This document shows, piece by piece, positions 30,783-43,705 of a stretch of DNA of 64,000 nt. Both the position numbers and the translations under genes were made by a program. How positions within the stretch are numbered: the first letter of the stretch is position 1; the number at the start of each line of letters is the position of its first letter. Below the pieces are notes generated by a model. The model did not search any database. It worked only from the letters and a program-made list of their open reading frames with translations, and had not been told where the DNA came from. This DNA comes from Haliclystus octoradiatus (taxonomy: Eukaryota > Cnidaria > Staurozoa > Stauromedusae > Haliclystidae), in the NCBI GenBank assembly GCA_916610825.1, contig OU744451.1:18003307-18067306 (forward strand). The letters run 5' to 3'.

Positions 30783-33700
30783 ATGGGGGAAGAAGACAGT
30801 CAAACCTCAGAATTCAGCAAAGAAATTAAACAAGCTAAAGCATATCTTGAAAAACATAGCGAGAAAACACCAGGATTCAATAATTTGTAAGTATTTTCAT
30901 ACATATGACAGAAGCAAAGCTCGCTTTAACAGATAGGAGAATATATACTAGCAGATTTCAAGATTGTTGCTATAGAAAGTTGAAACCGAACAAGTTGTTG
31001 CATGTTGAAATCACCTGCACTCCTATGATACTGCCCACTGACATACATCTTCTCGTACTTCGAGTTGTTCAAATGAATGTCAGGCGTAGCTTTTCAGAAT
31101 GAGAGCTACGGATATATTACCAATTTATATTACATACAAAGCTTTATATGAAATGTAACATTTTCAGAAATTCATTTAATTATTTTTAAGTTTTACTCAG
31201 TGGTACGATTAACGACATGCAATAATTCAATCACTAGCAGGTCTTCAACAGGTATTTCTATTAAAGAAAGGGATTGTTATTTCTACCACTATTGTGATAT
31301 GAATTTAGTCAAGAGATGTGTACAATGCCGATGTAGTAGTGTTATTTCAAGCTGCAAACAAGTTTTCTGATGTAAAATATGGACAGGAAACAGTCTACAT
31401 ATTCGGTATTGTGTCTGGTCTGAGTAGGCTCAGTCATGCGTCCCCTGTTACACGAAATTACGCAGGGAATAATGGTTACATCATGTTACTTACTCAATTT
31501 ATCAAAAATATGTGAAATATTCCCCTTCTGTCCTTCTTTCCGTAAGAACATCTAATTTAAATTAATTATTTATTTGTAGATATGATCAACTTACTGAAGT
31601 CGTGAAGACGTTGTTAAATGAAAGACCAACTAATAATATCGGTACGACTATTGTCCAAATATGAAACATTAATTTTTGAATGTATCCTATATACTATAGC
31701 TTTCTCGTAAACACGAGAGATGCGTGATAAGACACGTGAGATGCATCAACAGGTGTATATATACCTTTGACTCTACGCATAGTGATAAATTATCACTCAT
31801 CTTAATTGTACTATCTTGTTTAAATTTATAGATATTTTAGAGCAATATGTTAAAAGATTAAATATCAAACGAGATGATCAGATTTTATCAACACAAGATG
31901 AGGTAAAAATATTAATAATAACGAATAACGAAAAAAAATCCCTGTTATTGGTCCGTACGGACGAATAACAGAATAATTTTGTTATTGGTACGTACGGACA
32001 TATAAGCACTTCGTAATAATAAATCAATTTTATTTTAATTTTCAATGCACAAGATAGAAAACCAATTACATATTGAGTAATCTGAACGACGTGGCTGAAA
32101 CTATTGTTGTCGTAGCATTAGTCTGTGGGCTAAAACCACGTACATCTGTTGACTTCGGTGCTCTTTTGATTGCTGCCCTGGTCGTCCTGGTCATACTGGA
32201 GTATTATTACTGTCTTCAACGCATGCGCGATCGATGTACGTGGTTTCAGCCACTTCGTAATTTAAATTATGACATTTATAACCTTGTTAATTATCTAGTC
32301 CACAAACGAAATCATCGAGGCTGAAGCAGAAATCAAGCTTTTTCAGGTAAACATGATTATTTTAGATGATGTTTTAATACAGCGAGACCCTTGTGTAAAA
32401 ATCCCCCTATAGAGCAGTCACCTGTCTATAATGATCATTACATAATGTTAAAGATGATCTATCTATTGAATTCAACCTTTATAAAAAGGTCACCTCCCAC
32501 TATTGGTCAATGTTCTCTAGTCTCTTAACTGGCCGTTCTGGACAGGGTTCATTGTATATAGAAAACATCAGGGTCAACAACTTTTATTTTTGATGCTCGC
32601 ATCTTCGTCTAGGAAGCGAAATTAATCATTCTTTTTAACTTTTAGCGTGAAAATGACGGTGATGGCGACGTTGCCGAAGCCGAAGAAGATTTTGATATTC
32701 CATTACCAGACATGATGGAGCTAGCGCATTATTTTGAACAAGCTGGATTTGGCTTGGGTCGAGAAGAAATGTATAGAATTTCCTTAGCTTTGAAACAATT
32801 GGCAATTACTTTGCCTTTGGAGAGTGTTCGCTTTTGGGGTAAGGGTTGATGTGATGTTATCAGTCATTATAAGTCTAACTTTTAATGTGAGTCATCTCCC
32901 ATGTGACGATTGGGTAAGTTGTATCTCCGGAGGGGGGGACTTTTATGTGAGTCATCTCCCATGTGACGATTGGGTAAGTTGTATCTCCGGAGGGGGGACT
33001 TTTATGTGAGTCATCTCCCATGTGACGATTGGGTAAGTTGTATCTCCGGAGGGGGGACTTTTATGTGAGTCATCTCCCATGTGACGATTGGGTAAGTTGT
33101 ATCTCCGGAGGGGGGACTTTTGTACACATGTTTTATTGTCATTAAACGGGAATATTCCGTTTTGTACCTGATAACCTTTTCCAGATTCTCTTGAAAATTG
33201 AAGATATAAATTTATTATTCAGTAAGCTTTAAAAATTGTCACAGGAAGCTATTTTTACATAACTCGAAAACCCAAACATTTGGAAATGGGAATCTGTAGT
33301 CAATTTTTCAAATCACTTTTTTAAATAATTCATGAATCTCAACTCCTGCATAAGTAATTACTGTGAAGTTTGGCTGTCGATCTTAAATATTTAAAATGGC
33401 AATCACTGCCGAAAAGTCTCCAAAGAACTCCTCTGACGATTGACGTGCCTATACGGTATATAGAGGACTGTATATCAGGATCTATTTATATATTGAATTA
33501 TTTGACTTTGATATCATATGAACGAAATGGAGGAATGCATTAGCCATGACATGGATGTATACTATAGTCGTGTACACTATAATATTACTTGTACTATAGA
33601 ATATATTATTTATTATTCCAGGTAAAATATTTGGAACGAAGGCAGATTATTTAATTGCAGAAGTTGAGTACAGGGAAGGGGAAGAAGACGAAGAGCCGCC

Positions 33701-36700
33701 AACTGATGAGGTATAAATAGAACAATCAACTAATATAGATCATGAATAGTAATCATTAGGGCTGTATATATAATGAAATTCATAATTATGCATAAGAAAT
33801 AAAAGGGACCGTTAATCTGAAAATTTCTACGAAGAAAGTTTTACACATTTAAGTTCGTTAATGATCAATTCCTGTGTCCCATGACACTGCCAACACCAAA
33901 CCATGAAAATGCCCCGAAAGCATTGTTAAAAACCATGAAGATGTATAAAAGTGAAAACCACAAAATGACATGAAAAGGTTTGACAACCATGAAAACATTA
34001 TTATTCACGATATTAAAATGTGAAAATGCTAGGTAAACTCAATGAAATTTCACGATTTTTTTCATGCATGGTTTTGATGTCAGTAGAGTGATTCTCCTGT
34101 ATATTCTTATAGGAAACCTTCGATCATCTTAAGATACTTCTACCTGAACCATAATTATTCCTATAAAAATAATTGGAGGAAAAAGCTTTAGCAAAACTAT
34201 AATAATTTGATTTCATTTATTAAATATTAGCAAAATATTTTTAAAGGGCTTCGATCTATAGCATTATTTCTTCAGCTGCAGAATAGTCGTTAGCTATCTT
34301 GGTAACTATTAACAATCACTTTAGGCAAAGATTAGAAAATATTATGCAGAGAGAAGAAGACAAATGAAAATAAAAAAAGCAGAAATGCAGAATAACAAAA
34401 GAAAACAAAACACAAGAAACAAAAAAACAAAAAGCAAAATAAGTAATGAGAAACAAACAAAGAGAAGAAACATTGAAATTGAAAATCAGGATGACGAACA
34501 CCCGCATGATGAACACCCGCATGATGAACATCTTAATGAATACACCAAATGTACATCAAAGGTTTGTGCTTCAAATGTGGCACTTTTCAACTTTTGCACA
34601 CAAAGCACAACCAAATGGCACACTTATTGTAAAGTAGCGCACAACGCACATGCATGCACGACATTTTACCTGCAATGCACATATACACCTTTTATTGATA
34701 ACAAATCACTTGGATGAGGATGGAGGATGACGGACACTGAACAATCGAAAGATGAAAAACATAATCAAAGTCAGCACTATAAAGAAGGTACACCTACAAT
34801 AAGTATGCACGTTATTTTTTTAAATGCACATCCAAAGAAGCACTTGCATATTTTTTTTTCAACTTTTTAACATACGCCATGGGATAGTGCCGTTTACATG
34901 ACAGTTCTACTAATAAACATATTTATATAAGACAAGCAATACTTGATCTCAACCAACAGCTATCTTGCACAACCACTAGCAATTCTACGTTTTAAAAATC
35001 GACACAACAGCACATTTAAAATATAACTATTATCGACACAGTATAAAACGAAGCTTTTTGATGTTTCAATTATTCAATAACACTCCACAAAGATGTTCTC
35101 CGATGCACACAATTATTAATTTTACGACTTCAAAGCACATCTCAACTCAAAAGATTTTGCACACATTTTTTTTTATTATCGCACAACTACAAGAACATGT
35201 TCATCTGCCTAATATTTTCTTTATGCTATTATTATACTGTATGCGTATAACAGTGGTGTGTTCGGTGTGGTAAAGTCATTTGGAGAAGTGAAGCAGTAGT
35301 TGTCACGGCAACAGTAGACCATGATCAACAACGACCAATAAAAAAACCTGCAAAAAGGTCGCAAAAACAGGTTATACATCGCAATGACGAAGACTCAGTG
35401 AGTATCTAGATTTTCTATTACCCATTCTTCTTTGATCGGCACCTTTACATAAAATATTATGTATAATAAAATGTATAATAAATTACATTTTATAGCTACA
35501 AATTGTATAATATGTTTTATTTTAGGAAAATAAATCGTGTCAGTAATTGTGTAGTATTGTAATTGAGTTGAGAGCAAATTATTTGATATAATCATATTCC
35601 GATATTCGTTATATTTATTCATACCAGTGTTGTTTGACGCTGATTTTTCTGGTTACAACCTTAAATCGGGCCAGCAATCTGGAGTAATCCCAACAATCAA
35701 CGATCATGGTAGGAATTCGATCGTCTATCCAAGTCTCACGACGTCTCCCGATGCTTACTGATTCTAAAATGGAAAGAAGAGTTACCGTTTTCAAAATATT
35801 TGATTACCAGAATGGGTCAAATTAATGAATGTTGCGCTAATACAGATGTCTATGTTATGCTTAACGCTATGAGGTATATATATGAGGAGTTAAAATATAG
35901 AAGAGCAAAGCACAAGAGGCCTGAAAATTAAGTCAAATAATGCAAGTTCAATTTCTTTTTTTACTTTTAATTTATTCTGAGCTTTCTCTAGCCGAATGAG
36001 TATCATGAAATCACTTGTATGTACTTGACAATTTCAATTAGGACAGTATAGTAACTATAGCAGGACTTAGAAACTACTGATGTGCTGCACATTTTAAATA
36101 AGGCGCGATGTTTCTTTATAAAGGAAGTAAAAGAAGAGAAAGAAGAAGATAATCAAGAAGGGGAAGACGGAGAAGGTTAGATTACAAAATACATGGAAGA
36201 TGCAAAATACAATCAGATATTTCGGGTTTTGAATCCTTTTATATATTTACGTATTATTCAGCCCTGCTTATAATCATTTTACACTGTCCGCCTTTCTCCA
36301 AATTAATTTGATTGGTATTCATGCTCGCCTATACAGTAATTGTGAAAACATATGATTTGATGTTTCCTACAAGCAAATAATATGTCTTTCTTGGCCTTTT
36401 CATTATTATTATTTTTCTTTCCTATACATACAGTTATTCCGGGGATTTTTGGAGGATTTTGCGGTATCAAATTTCCAGCAAAACATGCTGTGTTGGAGTG
36501 CTAGCAAGTTTCTATAAATGGAACTCCGGTACCGAATTACCCTCTCAGATAGTTATTTACCGGTAAACATACAGTTAGTAATTGTTTGCTGGGAAAGTAG
36601 GACTACATCGCAATCTGTAAATTGTGACCCAATTTCATTTTTCAAACTATACAGTATTATTTTTTAATTCATCGTATCATCAAACATTTTTATGAATAGA

Positions 36701-39700
36701 TGGAGATCCTGTCGAAGAAGACAACATTCCGCAATCAACATGGAAACCACCGCCAGAGATTCCAGCTGAAACGCATCACAACGGAACGAATAAGAAAGTT
36801 TATTTTGTTTGTAATAAAGGTTAGTGATAAAGTAACACACAAACTCTCTGAATCTCTGACATTCAAGAAGTGACTGTTTGTTGTCTACATATTTATTTTT
36901 ATTTTACTACAACAGTTTCAAGTGAATTTCAAAATTAGCAAATTTTTAAACAGAGATATTTTGCAATCAAGATCAATTTCAATTTCAAAGATATAGTATA
37001 GCCCCTCCGTTAAAATATAAGGGAATCCTGAAATTGTATTGGAAACTTAAGAAAAAAACTAGAATTATTGTATAATACAGTAAATAACAAAATTAAGCAA
37101 ATTAATGACAGCCAGCCATTTACTTGGGTGGTGGCTATACTGTTACAGTTTCAAATTATGTGACTTCACAACTTTTTTTTTTTGTGTAGCTTTCGTGAAG
37201 TACAATTTGGTCTTGAAATTATAACGAATAGAAATTGTATCAACGATTTTAATTGGGATTATATGTTTTTGGAAATAGCTTCGAAGTTGGGTAGATGTCA
37301 GACAGATAATTGGTTTTGTAGACTACTGTTTTACTAATTCTGCGTTCAGGCTACTTGAAACTATATGCTTTACATAGCCCCGGGACAGAGCCTCTATAAT
37401 GTGAACTCCAATCGGACGTGACGACGGTTAACACCGAAAGTTTTATTGTGTACGGAGTGCTCCTGTTCAAGGATAATTTACATTCCAAAATTTCATCAAA
37501 TAGATTTAATGAGCATAATGTATTCGCTATTACAACGTATCAAAGTAACAATTTTAATAATTATATTAAGTATTAAGGGTTGATTACACCATGCATGTGC
37601 ATTGTAGTTTACGGTACCTATGTATTACAGTTTCATTTACATTATATTGCGGATATTCATATCACCTTTTGTAGATATCTCATGTGACATCTATTTTGAT
37701 TTTCAGTCGGTGGCGAATGGAAGAAATTGCCTCATGTTACTCCTGCACAAATAACAATAGCAAGACAAATTAAGAAATTCTTCACGGGCAATCTTGAATC
37801 TGCGGTATGGACAATTAGCTATAATAATTGCTTTGATTGGCCGATAGCACACAACTAACTTCTAGTAAATTGGAAAAAATCTCTATTTTCAGAAACTTTC
37901 GCCAAATAAAAAGTTTTAATTATAACTTGTATTGGCAATGCATTTTATGCTAAATTTATCAGTAAGAAAATTATATTTTCGCTGAAATTTAAAATGAAAT
38001 TTAACGATGTAACCATGTCTTTTTGTTGGCTAGAATACGTTCTATAAAGTAGAAGATATAGCGACAAGAAAATACTTTGATAATTGCCATGTTTCGAATT
38101 ATCATAATTCATATTTAAGTAAAAAGGGAATAAATTTAGAACTTACATGAGTTATAAAGTACAAAAAATGTTTCAAAATTCACATTAAAATTTCTCTGCT
38201 GTATAGATTGTTTGAATTTTTCCATACTATACAAGTTACTAAAGTAATTTTGAAACATTCACTTTGAAATGAATAAACTTCTTTCTCTTCTTATAGATCG
38301 TGTCGTATCCCCCATTTCCTGGAAACGAAAGTAATTATTTGCGAGCACAGATCGCTCGTGTATCGGCTGGCAGTCAGATTAGTCCTGCTGGTTTTTATAC
38401 ATTTGACGAAGAGGAAGAAGAGGAGGATGAAGATGAGGGTGAGAAATACAAGATGTTTAATTTCAAACGATAGTACTATTCTTGACTTTGAAAGTCCAGA
38501 GAGTACGTCCGATATTGTATAGGATGTGAGCACTACGAGTTTTAAAAGCGCTAAAAAAACACTGACACATTAATAGTACATTTTGAGGAGTTTTTCAATA
38601 TTTTTTTTTGAAATTCAATGAGGCTATAGACGAGGAAGGGTCCAGTTCAGATGCTCTTGAATTTTGAAGGTGTAAAATTTGGCATTTGTTTCAGAAATTT
38701 CATTTTTACATCACCCACAACTCGCTCAGAACAACAGTCTACCAAAATAGGGTAATGTAGGTCAAGTTCCAAAAATGTAAATTTATTGGTATCAATCCTC
38801 ATTCCTGACCTCCTTTGAAAAGTTGAAAATCTCTTAACCATTGCCGTTTGACACGAAAACCCATCGACAAAAAACCAACTTGTATATTTTCTATCCAACT
38901 TAATACGTGTCACTCCATACTCAGAGGAAAACACCCGATACATAGGCTAACTCTCCCGGTGAGGGGGCTATTTATCGTAAATATTCGAAAAATTCTTGAG
39001 AAAGTATTGACATTTCCCCCCATTGATATGTGCCTGATAATGTATCATATAGATTTAGAAATATAAACAATTGTGCCAAGTCTCTTAATCTGAATTGTAT
39101 ATCACATTTTGATGAGTTTTTAAATTCTCCTTTCAAATGTCCTGCAAATGTTCGAGGTGACATCTCAAGCTGTTTAGCTCCAGCCTATAGATCATAGTAG
39201 ACATGGTTGTTCTGCAATATTCCAACAATTATGTTTATACTATTAGGTCGCAATTCTTATACTGTTAATCCTGATTTTGATGGTTTGACATTACGTGAAT
39301 TAACGGACCCATCAATGTCAAATTGGGTCCACCATGTTCAAAGTGTCTTACCGCAAGGGAGGTGTACATGGTTTAATCCATTTCAAAAACAAGAAGATGA
39401 TTTTGAAGATGATGACATGGACGATGATATGGAAGAAGAAGAAGATAATATACAACCGGAAATTGGACAACCATTGTTATCATCTGTATCAGAAGACAAT
39501 GGTGAGAAAACAAGACAGTGTAACCTCAATAACCCGGGGGGGGGGGGTAACATCAGCTCTGCATTGGCGGGGGGTGCCATTTAGGAAAGTGATGAAGTAC
39601 CCAAAAGGTTGCAACAATCCTGTAAATGCTACCCAAAAAGTTCCAAAAATCTAAAAAAAAGTTCTTCAAATTTCAAAGCTCTCTAGAAAGTCAATAAAGG

Positions 39701-41387
39701 AGACCTATAAAATTTTCAGAATCTAAAACTGGAAAATAGACCGAAAAAAGTGGCACGTCTGATGTATAGCCATCATATTGGAGTAGCCCCGGGGTTACTA
39801 TCGTGAACTGATAATGAATGAGAGCGGGTAGTAATATTAACAGGATGAAACTATTGTGTTTGGTAAAACAATTTAAACAAACACAGTGCAGAGATAGTAC
39901 ACGAGTCGTGACATTAACTGGGCTACACTGTGTGACTACACATTTTTTCGCATGCACTCGGGTAGCTGATGTTGAATGAAAAACAAATGCAATATGTGAA
40001 AATGATTATTTTAACTTGGACGCAAATAAGTGGGAATATTAAAACATGTGCAATTAACCTTCAGAATGGAAGCGTCTTAATCAATATTCTTCCCTCCAAT
40101 CGGTCATAGAAAGATTGGATGCGTTCAGATTCTGCATGGAATATCACTTGAAGACAAATTTCTGCCTTGAAGTATGAGCATAGAAAGAAATTATACTATT
40201 ATACTATTATATAAATTTTCAAAAATATACTTACAGTTGAAATTTTAATATAATATAATACTTTATTATAGAAAATTAATCAATTATGTGTAAAACATTG
40301 CAGCTTGTAGATGATAATGATAATTCAATTATTATATATATACATCCATTTGGTTTTGCGATAGCCAGGATTTGTGTGATTTTAATTATCTATATATTGA
40401 TATCCACTTAGGTACGGAAGATCATCCAGCGTGGACAGTTTTCTTGTCGTCAAAAGTTGCACCAAAGTATTCAGTAGCTGTAGCACGATCTAATCATTGG
40501 CCTGGTGCAGTAGCATTCGCTAAAGGAAGGTGTGTAGTGAACGAAATTGAGCGTTCTCTTGGGTTTTATTACGAAGGGGGACTACCATCCCAAGCACAAT
40601 GCATAATCGACTATAAACGCCGGTACATGTACATGGGTGTCCTTTTGCGAGATTCTCTTGAAATTTTACGGAAATCAACTTCAACTCAGAGTCACAACTC
40701 AAAACATATAAAAATTGGAAACTTCAGATCAGCTGGCCTACAGACTTTTTATGGGCCTATAGTCTGTGAAATTTTGCAGAACAGGATACACCTCAAATAT
40801 TCAAGATGATCAAGTTTGCTGTCCACTAAATCAATTATTATTGGCATAAAAATTGAATTTTTTCCAAACCACGCACTGCCTTTCAGGCTCTCCGTAAAAA
40901 TATTTGCGCTAATAAACGGATTCTTGAAATGATAAAGGCACTGTTTTACCCGTGTCCATTGTTTATGTGGTGCGTGCTTAGACTGGCTTTAAATAATTCA
41001 ACTTGGGCGGGCGGGTTAGTACCCTGGTTGGGCTTGTACTACACACAACACATTAAAACTCGGTAAGGTGAGTCACCCGCCTATGGGTAACTCACCCTCC
41101 TTGTGAACAAGGCCTACGCTCAATTCACTTGTGAAAATATTGTCTTAATTTTATTTATTAGGAAATTCGAAAATATTTATATTGGATTTGGTCTTAAATA
41201 TGCTGCTGAAAATTATTCTCCACCTGTACCCCCTGTGGCATTTGATGAATACCCTGTGGATGAAGCTGTGGCAGAAATGGCTGACCCAACCGTTGAAGAG
41301 GAAAATGCTTTAAAACAAGCAGAAGAAGAAGCAAGAAGAGAAACAGAAGATTTAGACGGAGAAGATGATGAAGATGACGATGATTGA
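30783..41387 (+). CDS. RSPH4A: Radial spoke head protein, RSPH4A/RSPH6A family
   Basis: Component of the radial spoke head in motile 9+2 axonemes. Exons: 30783-30886, 31580-31641, 31832-31902, 32299-32346, 32646-32838, 33622-33710, 36124-36175, 36700-36819, 37707-37804, 38297-38438, 39247-39501, 40412-40529 and 41162-41387 (TGA); phases agree throughout. Family signatures in order: [44 protein letters not shown], the motif [20 protein letters not shown] (here VSYPP), [48 protein letters not shown] and an acidic C-terminus. Length about 490 residues, like the conserved core of human RSPH4A without its long N-terminal extension. An in-frame ATG at 30756 would add nine residues; an out-of-frame ATG at 30737 makes an overlapping upstream ORF. 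Vertebrates split this family into two genes, so RSPH4A is a family-level symbol. Confidence 0.93.
32377..32561. mobile_element. Very decayed pogo/Tigger-like MITE
   Basis: Words such as CACCTGTCTATAATG and TTATAAAAAGGTCACCTC keep the order of the 177-bp family inside RSPH intron 4, but the ends are mutated. Confidence 0.45.
32881..33121 (+). repeat. 60-bp minisatellite with donor-like motifs, RSPH intron 5
   Basis: Four near-identical 59-60 bp units, each with GTGAGTCATCTCCCATGTGA, TTGGGTAAGTTG and a run of six or seven G. Each unit contains GGGTAAGT, a near-consensus 5' splice site, and the array starts 43 bp after the true donor at 32839. Confidence 0.9.
33711..36123 (+). other. RSPH intron 6, mainly unassigned
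   Basis: A purine-rich segment with an open frame (34364-34717) has no recognisable domain and looks like low-complexity sequence. A candidate cassette exon lies at 35254-35397. Elsewhere I see only AT-rich sequence. Confidence 0.4.
35254..35397 (+). CDS. Possible cassette exon in RSPH intron 6
   Basis: An acceptor (ATAACAG) and a good donor (GTGAGT) bound a 144-bp stretch that is open in the frame of the flanking RSPH exons (phase 0 on both sides). It would encode 48 residues starting [13 protein letters not shown] and ending HRNDEDS, with a basic middle. The CxxC pair is unusual for this family, and human RSPH4A has no such insert. It could be a lineage-specific cassette, a transposon-derived exon or chance. 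Confidence 0.28.
36827..37440 (+). mobile_element. Dispersed repeat, long copy, RSPH intron 8
   Basis: Both ends recur in inverse orientation at 42905-43040: TGATAAAGTAACA near the left, and ACAGAGCCTCTATAATGTG followed by a GACGTGACGA word near the right. The copy at 42905 has lost the middle. Likely a non-autonomous transposon of about 0.6 kb; inverted ends were not resolved. Confidence 0.5.
39532..39797 (+). mobile_element. G-run-bounded element, RSPH intron 11
   Basis: Left end ACCCGGGGGG continuing as a long G run then TAACATCAGC; right end GTAGCCCCGGGGTTAC. It starts 30 bp inside the intron. Related by ends and by TGGCACGTCTG-type words to 48711-49052 and 41562-41760. Confidence 0.5.
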
Positions 41388-41561
41388 AATATCTTTTAAT
41401 ATATATCTAATATTAATTTGTCTCTAGAGTTGTATAAATGAATTTCGATAATAGTTTTTGGAGCTTAAAAAAATATATAGATTTACATCAATTTTGCCTC
41501 ATTTCACCTATACCTAGTAGAGTAGAACTTGATATTACTTCGTAATTCCAACCGTTTATTC

Positions 41562-41760
41562 ACCCGGGGGGGGGGTAACTTCAATATTGTTGGTATACGG
41601 GAACGAGGTATAAATTAAAAAAAAATTTGCCTACATTTTTTTATCATATTTTAGGGTAATATGTCCCTTTTAAACAAATATTTGGTGTATCTTATGGTCA
41701 TCCTCCCAAAGTTCTATTTGAGCAACTCCATCGAAGCGCAGTGGATGTTACCGCGGGCGG
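41562..41760 (+). mobile_element. G-run-bounded element downstream of RSPH
   Basis: ACCCGGGGGGGGG then GTAACTTCAATATTG at the left; GGATGTTACCGCGGGCGG at the right. Same family as 39532-39797 and 48711-49052. Contains no gene. Confidence 0.45.
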
Positions 41761-41924
41761 AAGAAATAGCCCTTAATTAACAGACTTTGCTGAATGATAT
41801 CATTTGAAACAAACTTTCACAAAACATATTCAGTGATATCATCTTATACTTCGTTTAAAATGTAGAAACAAATTTGGTTGTTTAATTTATGACATTTTGG
41901 CCATTCGTGAGCTGAAACAAACAT

Positions 41925-42320
41925 TAAAGGCGGTGTCGGAATCAGTTCAACCTAGAGTTTTTTTCAATTTAGTTTCTCATGGTAAGTGGTATCACAGGAT
42001 AAAATATTTGTACTTATTTTTTCACTAAAGGCGGTGAATCAGTTCAACCTAGAGTTTTTTTCAATTTAGTTTCTCATAGTAAGTGGTATCACAGGATAAA
42101 ATATTTGTACTTATTTTTTCACTAAAGGCGGTGAATCAGTTCAACCTAGAGTTTTTTTCAATTTAGTTTCTCATAGTAAGTGGTATCACAGGATAAAATA
42201 TTTGTACTTATTTTTTCACTAAAGGCGGTGAATCAGTTCAACCTAGAGTTTTTTTCAATTTAGTTTCTCATAGTAAGTGGTATCACAGGATAAAATATTT
42301 GTACTTATTTTTTCACTATG
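41925..42320 (+). repeat. 97-bp minisatellite
   Basis: About four tandem copies with period 97, each including CTAAAGGCGGTGAATCAG, ACCTAGAGTTTTTTTC and GTGGTATCACAGGATAAAAT. The last three units are almost identical, so the array expanded recently. Confidence 0.92.
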
Positions 42321-43422
42321 TTAAAAAATTTCCTTTTATAGACATAGCATTTAACTTGCGAATTTTGTCTAATGGTTCCTAACTTTGGGGCTTACTTCTT
42401 ATTCACTATTGTATGCAATATATACCTTTGAAATGGTATATATTTTTTATTATGTTCTAGATTTCCTATTAGAGATAATTTAAAAAATTGTGAAATTTGT
42501 CTAATGATTCTTGCAAGCCTTGCGGCTCATCTCTTAGTAGCTATTGTATGTAGTTTACCTTTGAAATGGTTTTCCCCGTGCAATATCATATTCATATCTA
42601 TTTAAAGCGTTCTTTGTTGTTGTCGAAATATCGTCTATACAGTATATGATGATGTTAATCCACGTTACAAATAATTATAGTTCTTAATAATACATAACTG
42701 ATTAATGGGTATTTACCTAGACAATTACACGTAATTATGTAAATTATATAAATTTATGCTCAAATGATATGTGATGGTGCTGTTTCGAACGTGGAATACA
42801 CTAAATCCTTTAAGCATTCTTTGTTGAATAACTGATTTACAGATTTTAACTAATTAATTGATTGATTGATACTCTTTTACAAAACAATTTGGCTAATAAT
42901 ATTTAATTTTCAAAGTTACCCTTCGTCACGTCTGATTGGAGTTCACATTATAAAGGCTCTGTAAAGCCAACAGGTTTCAAGTAGCCTGCTCGTATAGACT
43001 ATGTCAGAGATTCAAAAAGTTTTGATGTTACTTTATCATTAATTTATACTAACAAATCATATCTGTATGCTTAGATATTTTAGAATGTAAATAGAAAATT
43101 TCGTCATGTATTATTCTTGCTATAATGAAATTGCTGTGTATCAGTGGTACGATAGTATTTTATTCTAGATGATTACAAAAACAACTATATTTGATGAATA
43201 AGCTAATTTCTATATCATCATTTCAAATTGCTTTGAGAGAAAGCTTATTTATTCTCAAATATTTAACATTTAATTAACAGATAGACAACATTTATAAAAA
43301 TTTACATTTTACATTTTACATTTTACAATTTCTATACAGTATTGAAATGCTATTATGAAAAAATGACGTCATCACGAAATCGAGGCGTGTATTATCAAAA
43401 TTCAATCACATTTAATTACAGA

Positions 43423-43526
43423 AAATTAGTGATGTAGAACCAGGTCAGGAGGCAATTCCACCGTTTGAGATGTATCTGACGTCATCAAAGCGTGCAGACT
43501 CAAAACAAAACTTCTCTAAAGTGTAG
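43423..43526 (+). CDS. Exon-like segment, unassigned
   Basis: After the acceptor TTAATTACAG an open frame of 34 codons runs to TAG, beginning KISDVEPGQEAIPPFE. The second half contains GTGCAGACTCAAAACAAAAC, which recurs inverted at 13777-13800 as part of a small repeat. That weakens the case for a real terminal exon. Confidence 0.22.
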
Positions 43527-43602
43527 AGTTTAAAAGAGTCTATAAACATTCCGAAAGTTAATTAATTAATAATTAGACTAGACTGACCACACTTTTTCCT
43601 AG

Positions 43603-43705
43603 ATGGAACTCGCAAACGGACCCACAGGTCGCGCCTCTTCAGAGTCTACCATGCACAAAGGAATACCCACACAAAGGCAAATGGACAATGAAGAACACAG
43701 GAAAG
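43603..43705 (+). CDS. Start-exon-like segment, unassigned
   Basis: The acceptor TTTTTCCTAG is followed directly by ATG and 34 open codons beginning MELANGPTGRASSESTMHKG, then the donor GTAATT. Composition is protein-like and less AT-rich than its surroundings. No following exon of matching phase was recognised, so it may be the start of a small gene, an unseen alternative exon or chance. Confidence 0.28.

Noticed and set aside
34364..34717. 117-codon frame rich in Lys, Asn and Gln
   Set aside because: Purine-rich low-complexity sequence in an RSPH intron with no recognisable domain or splice support.
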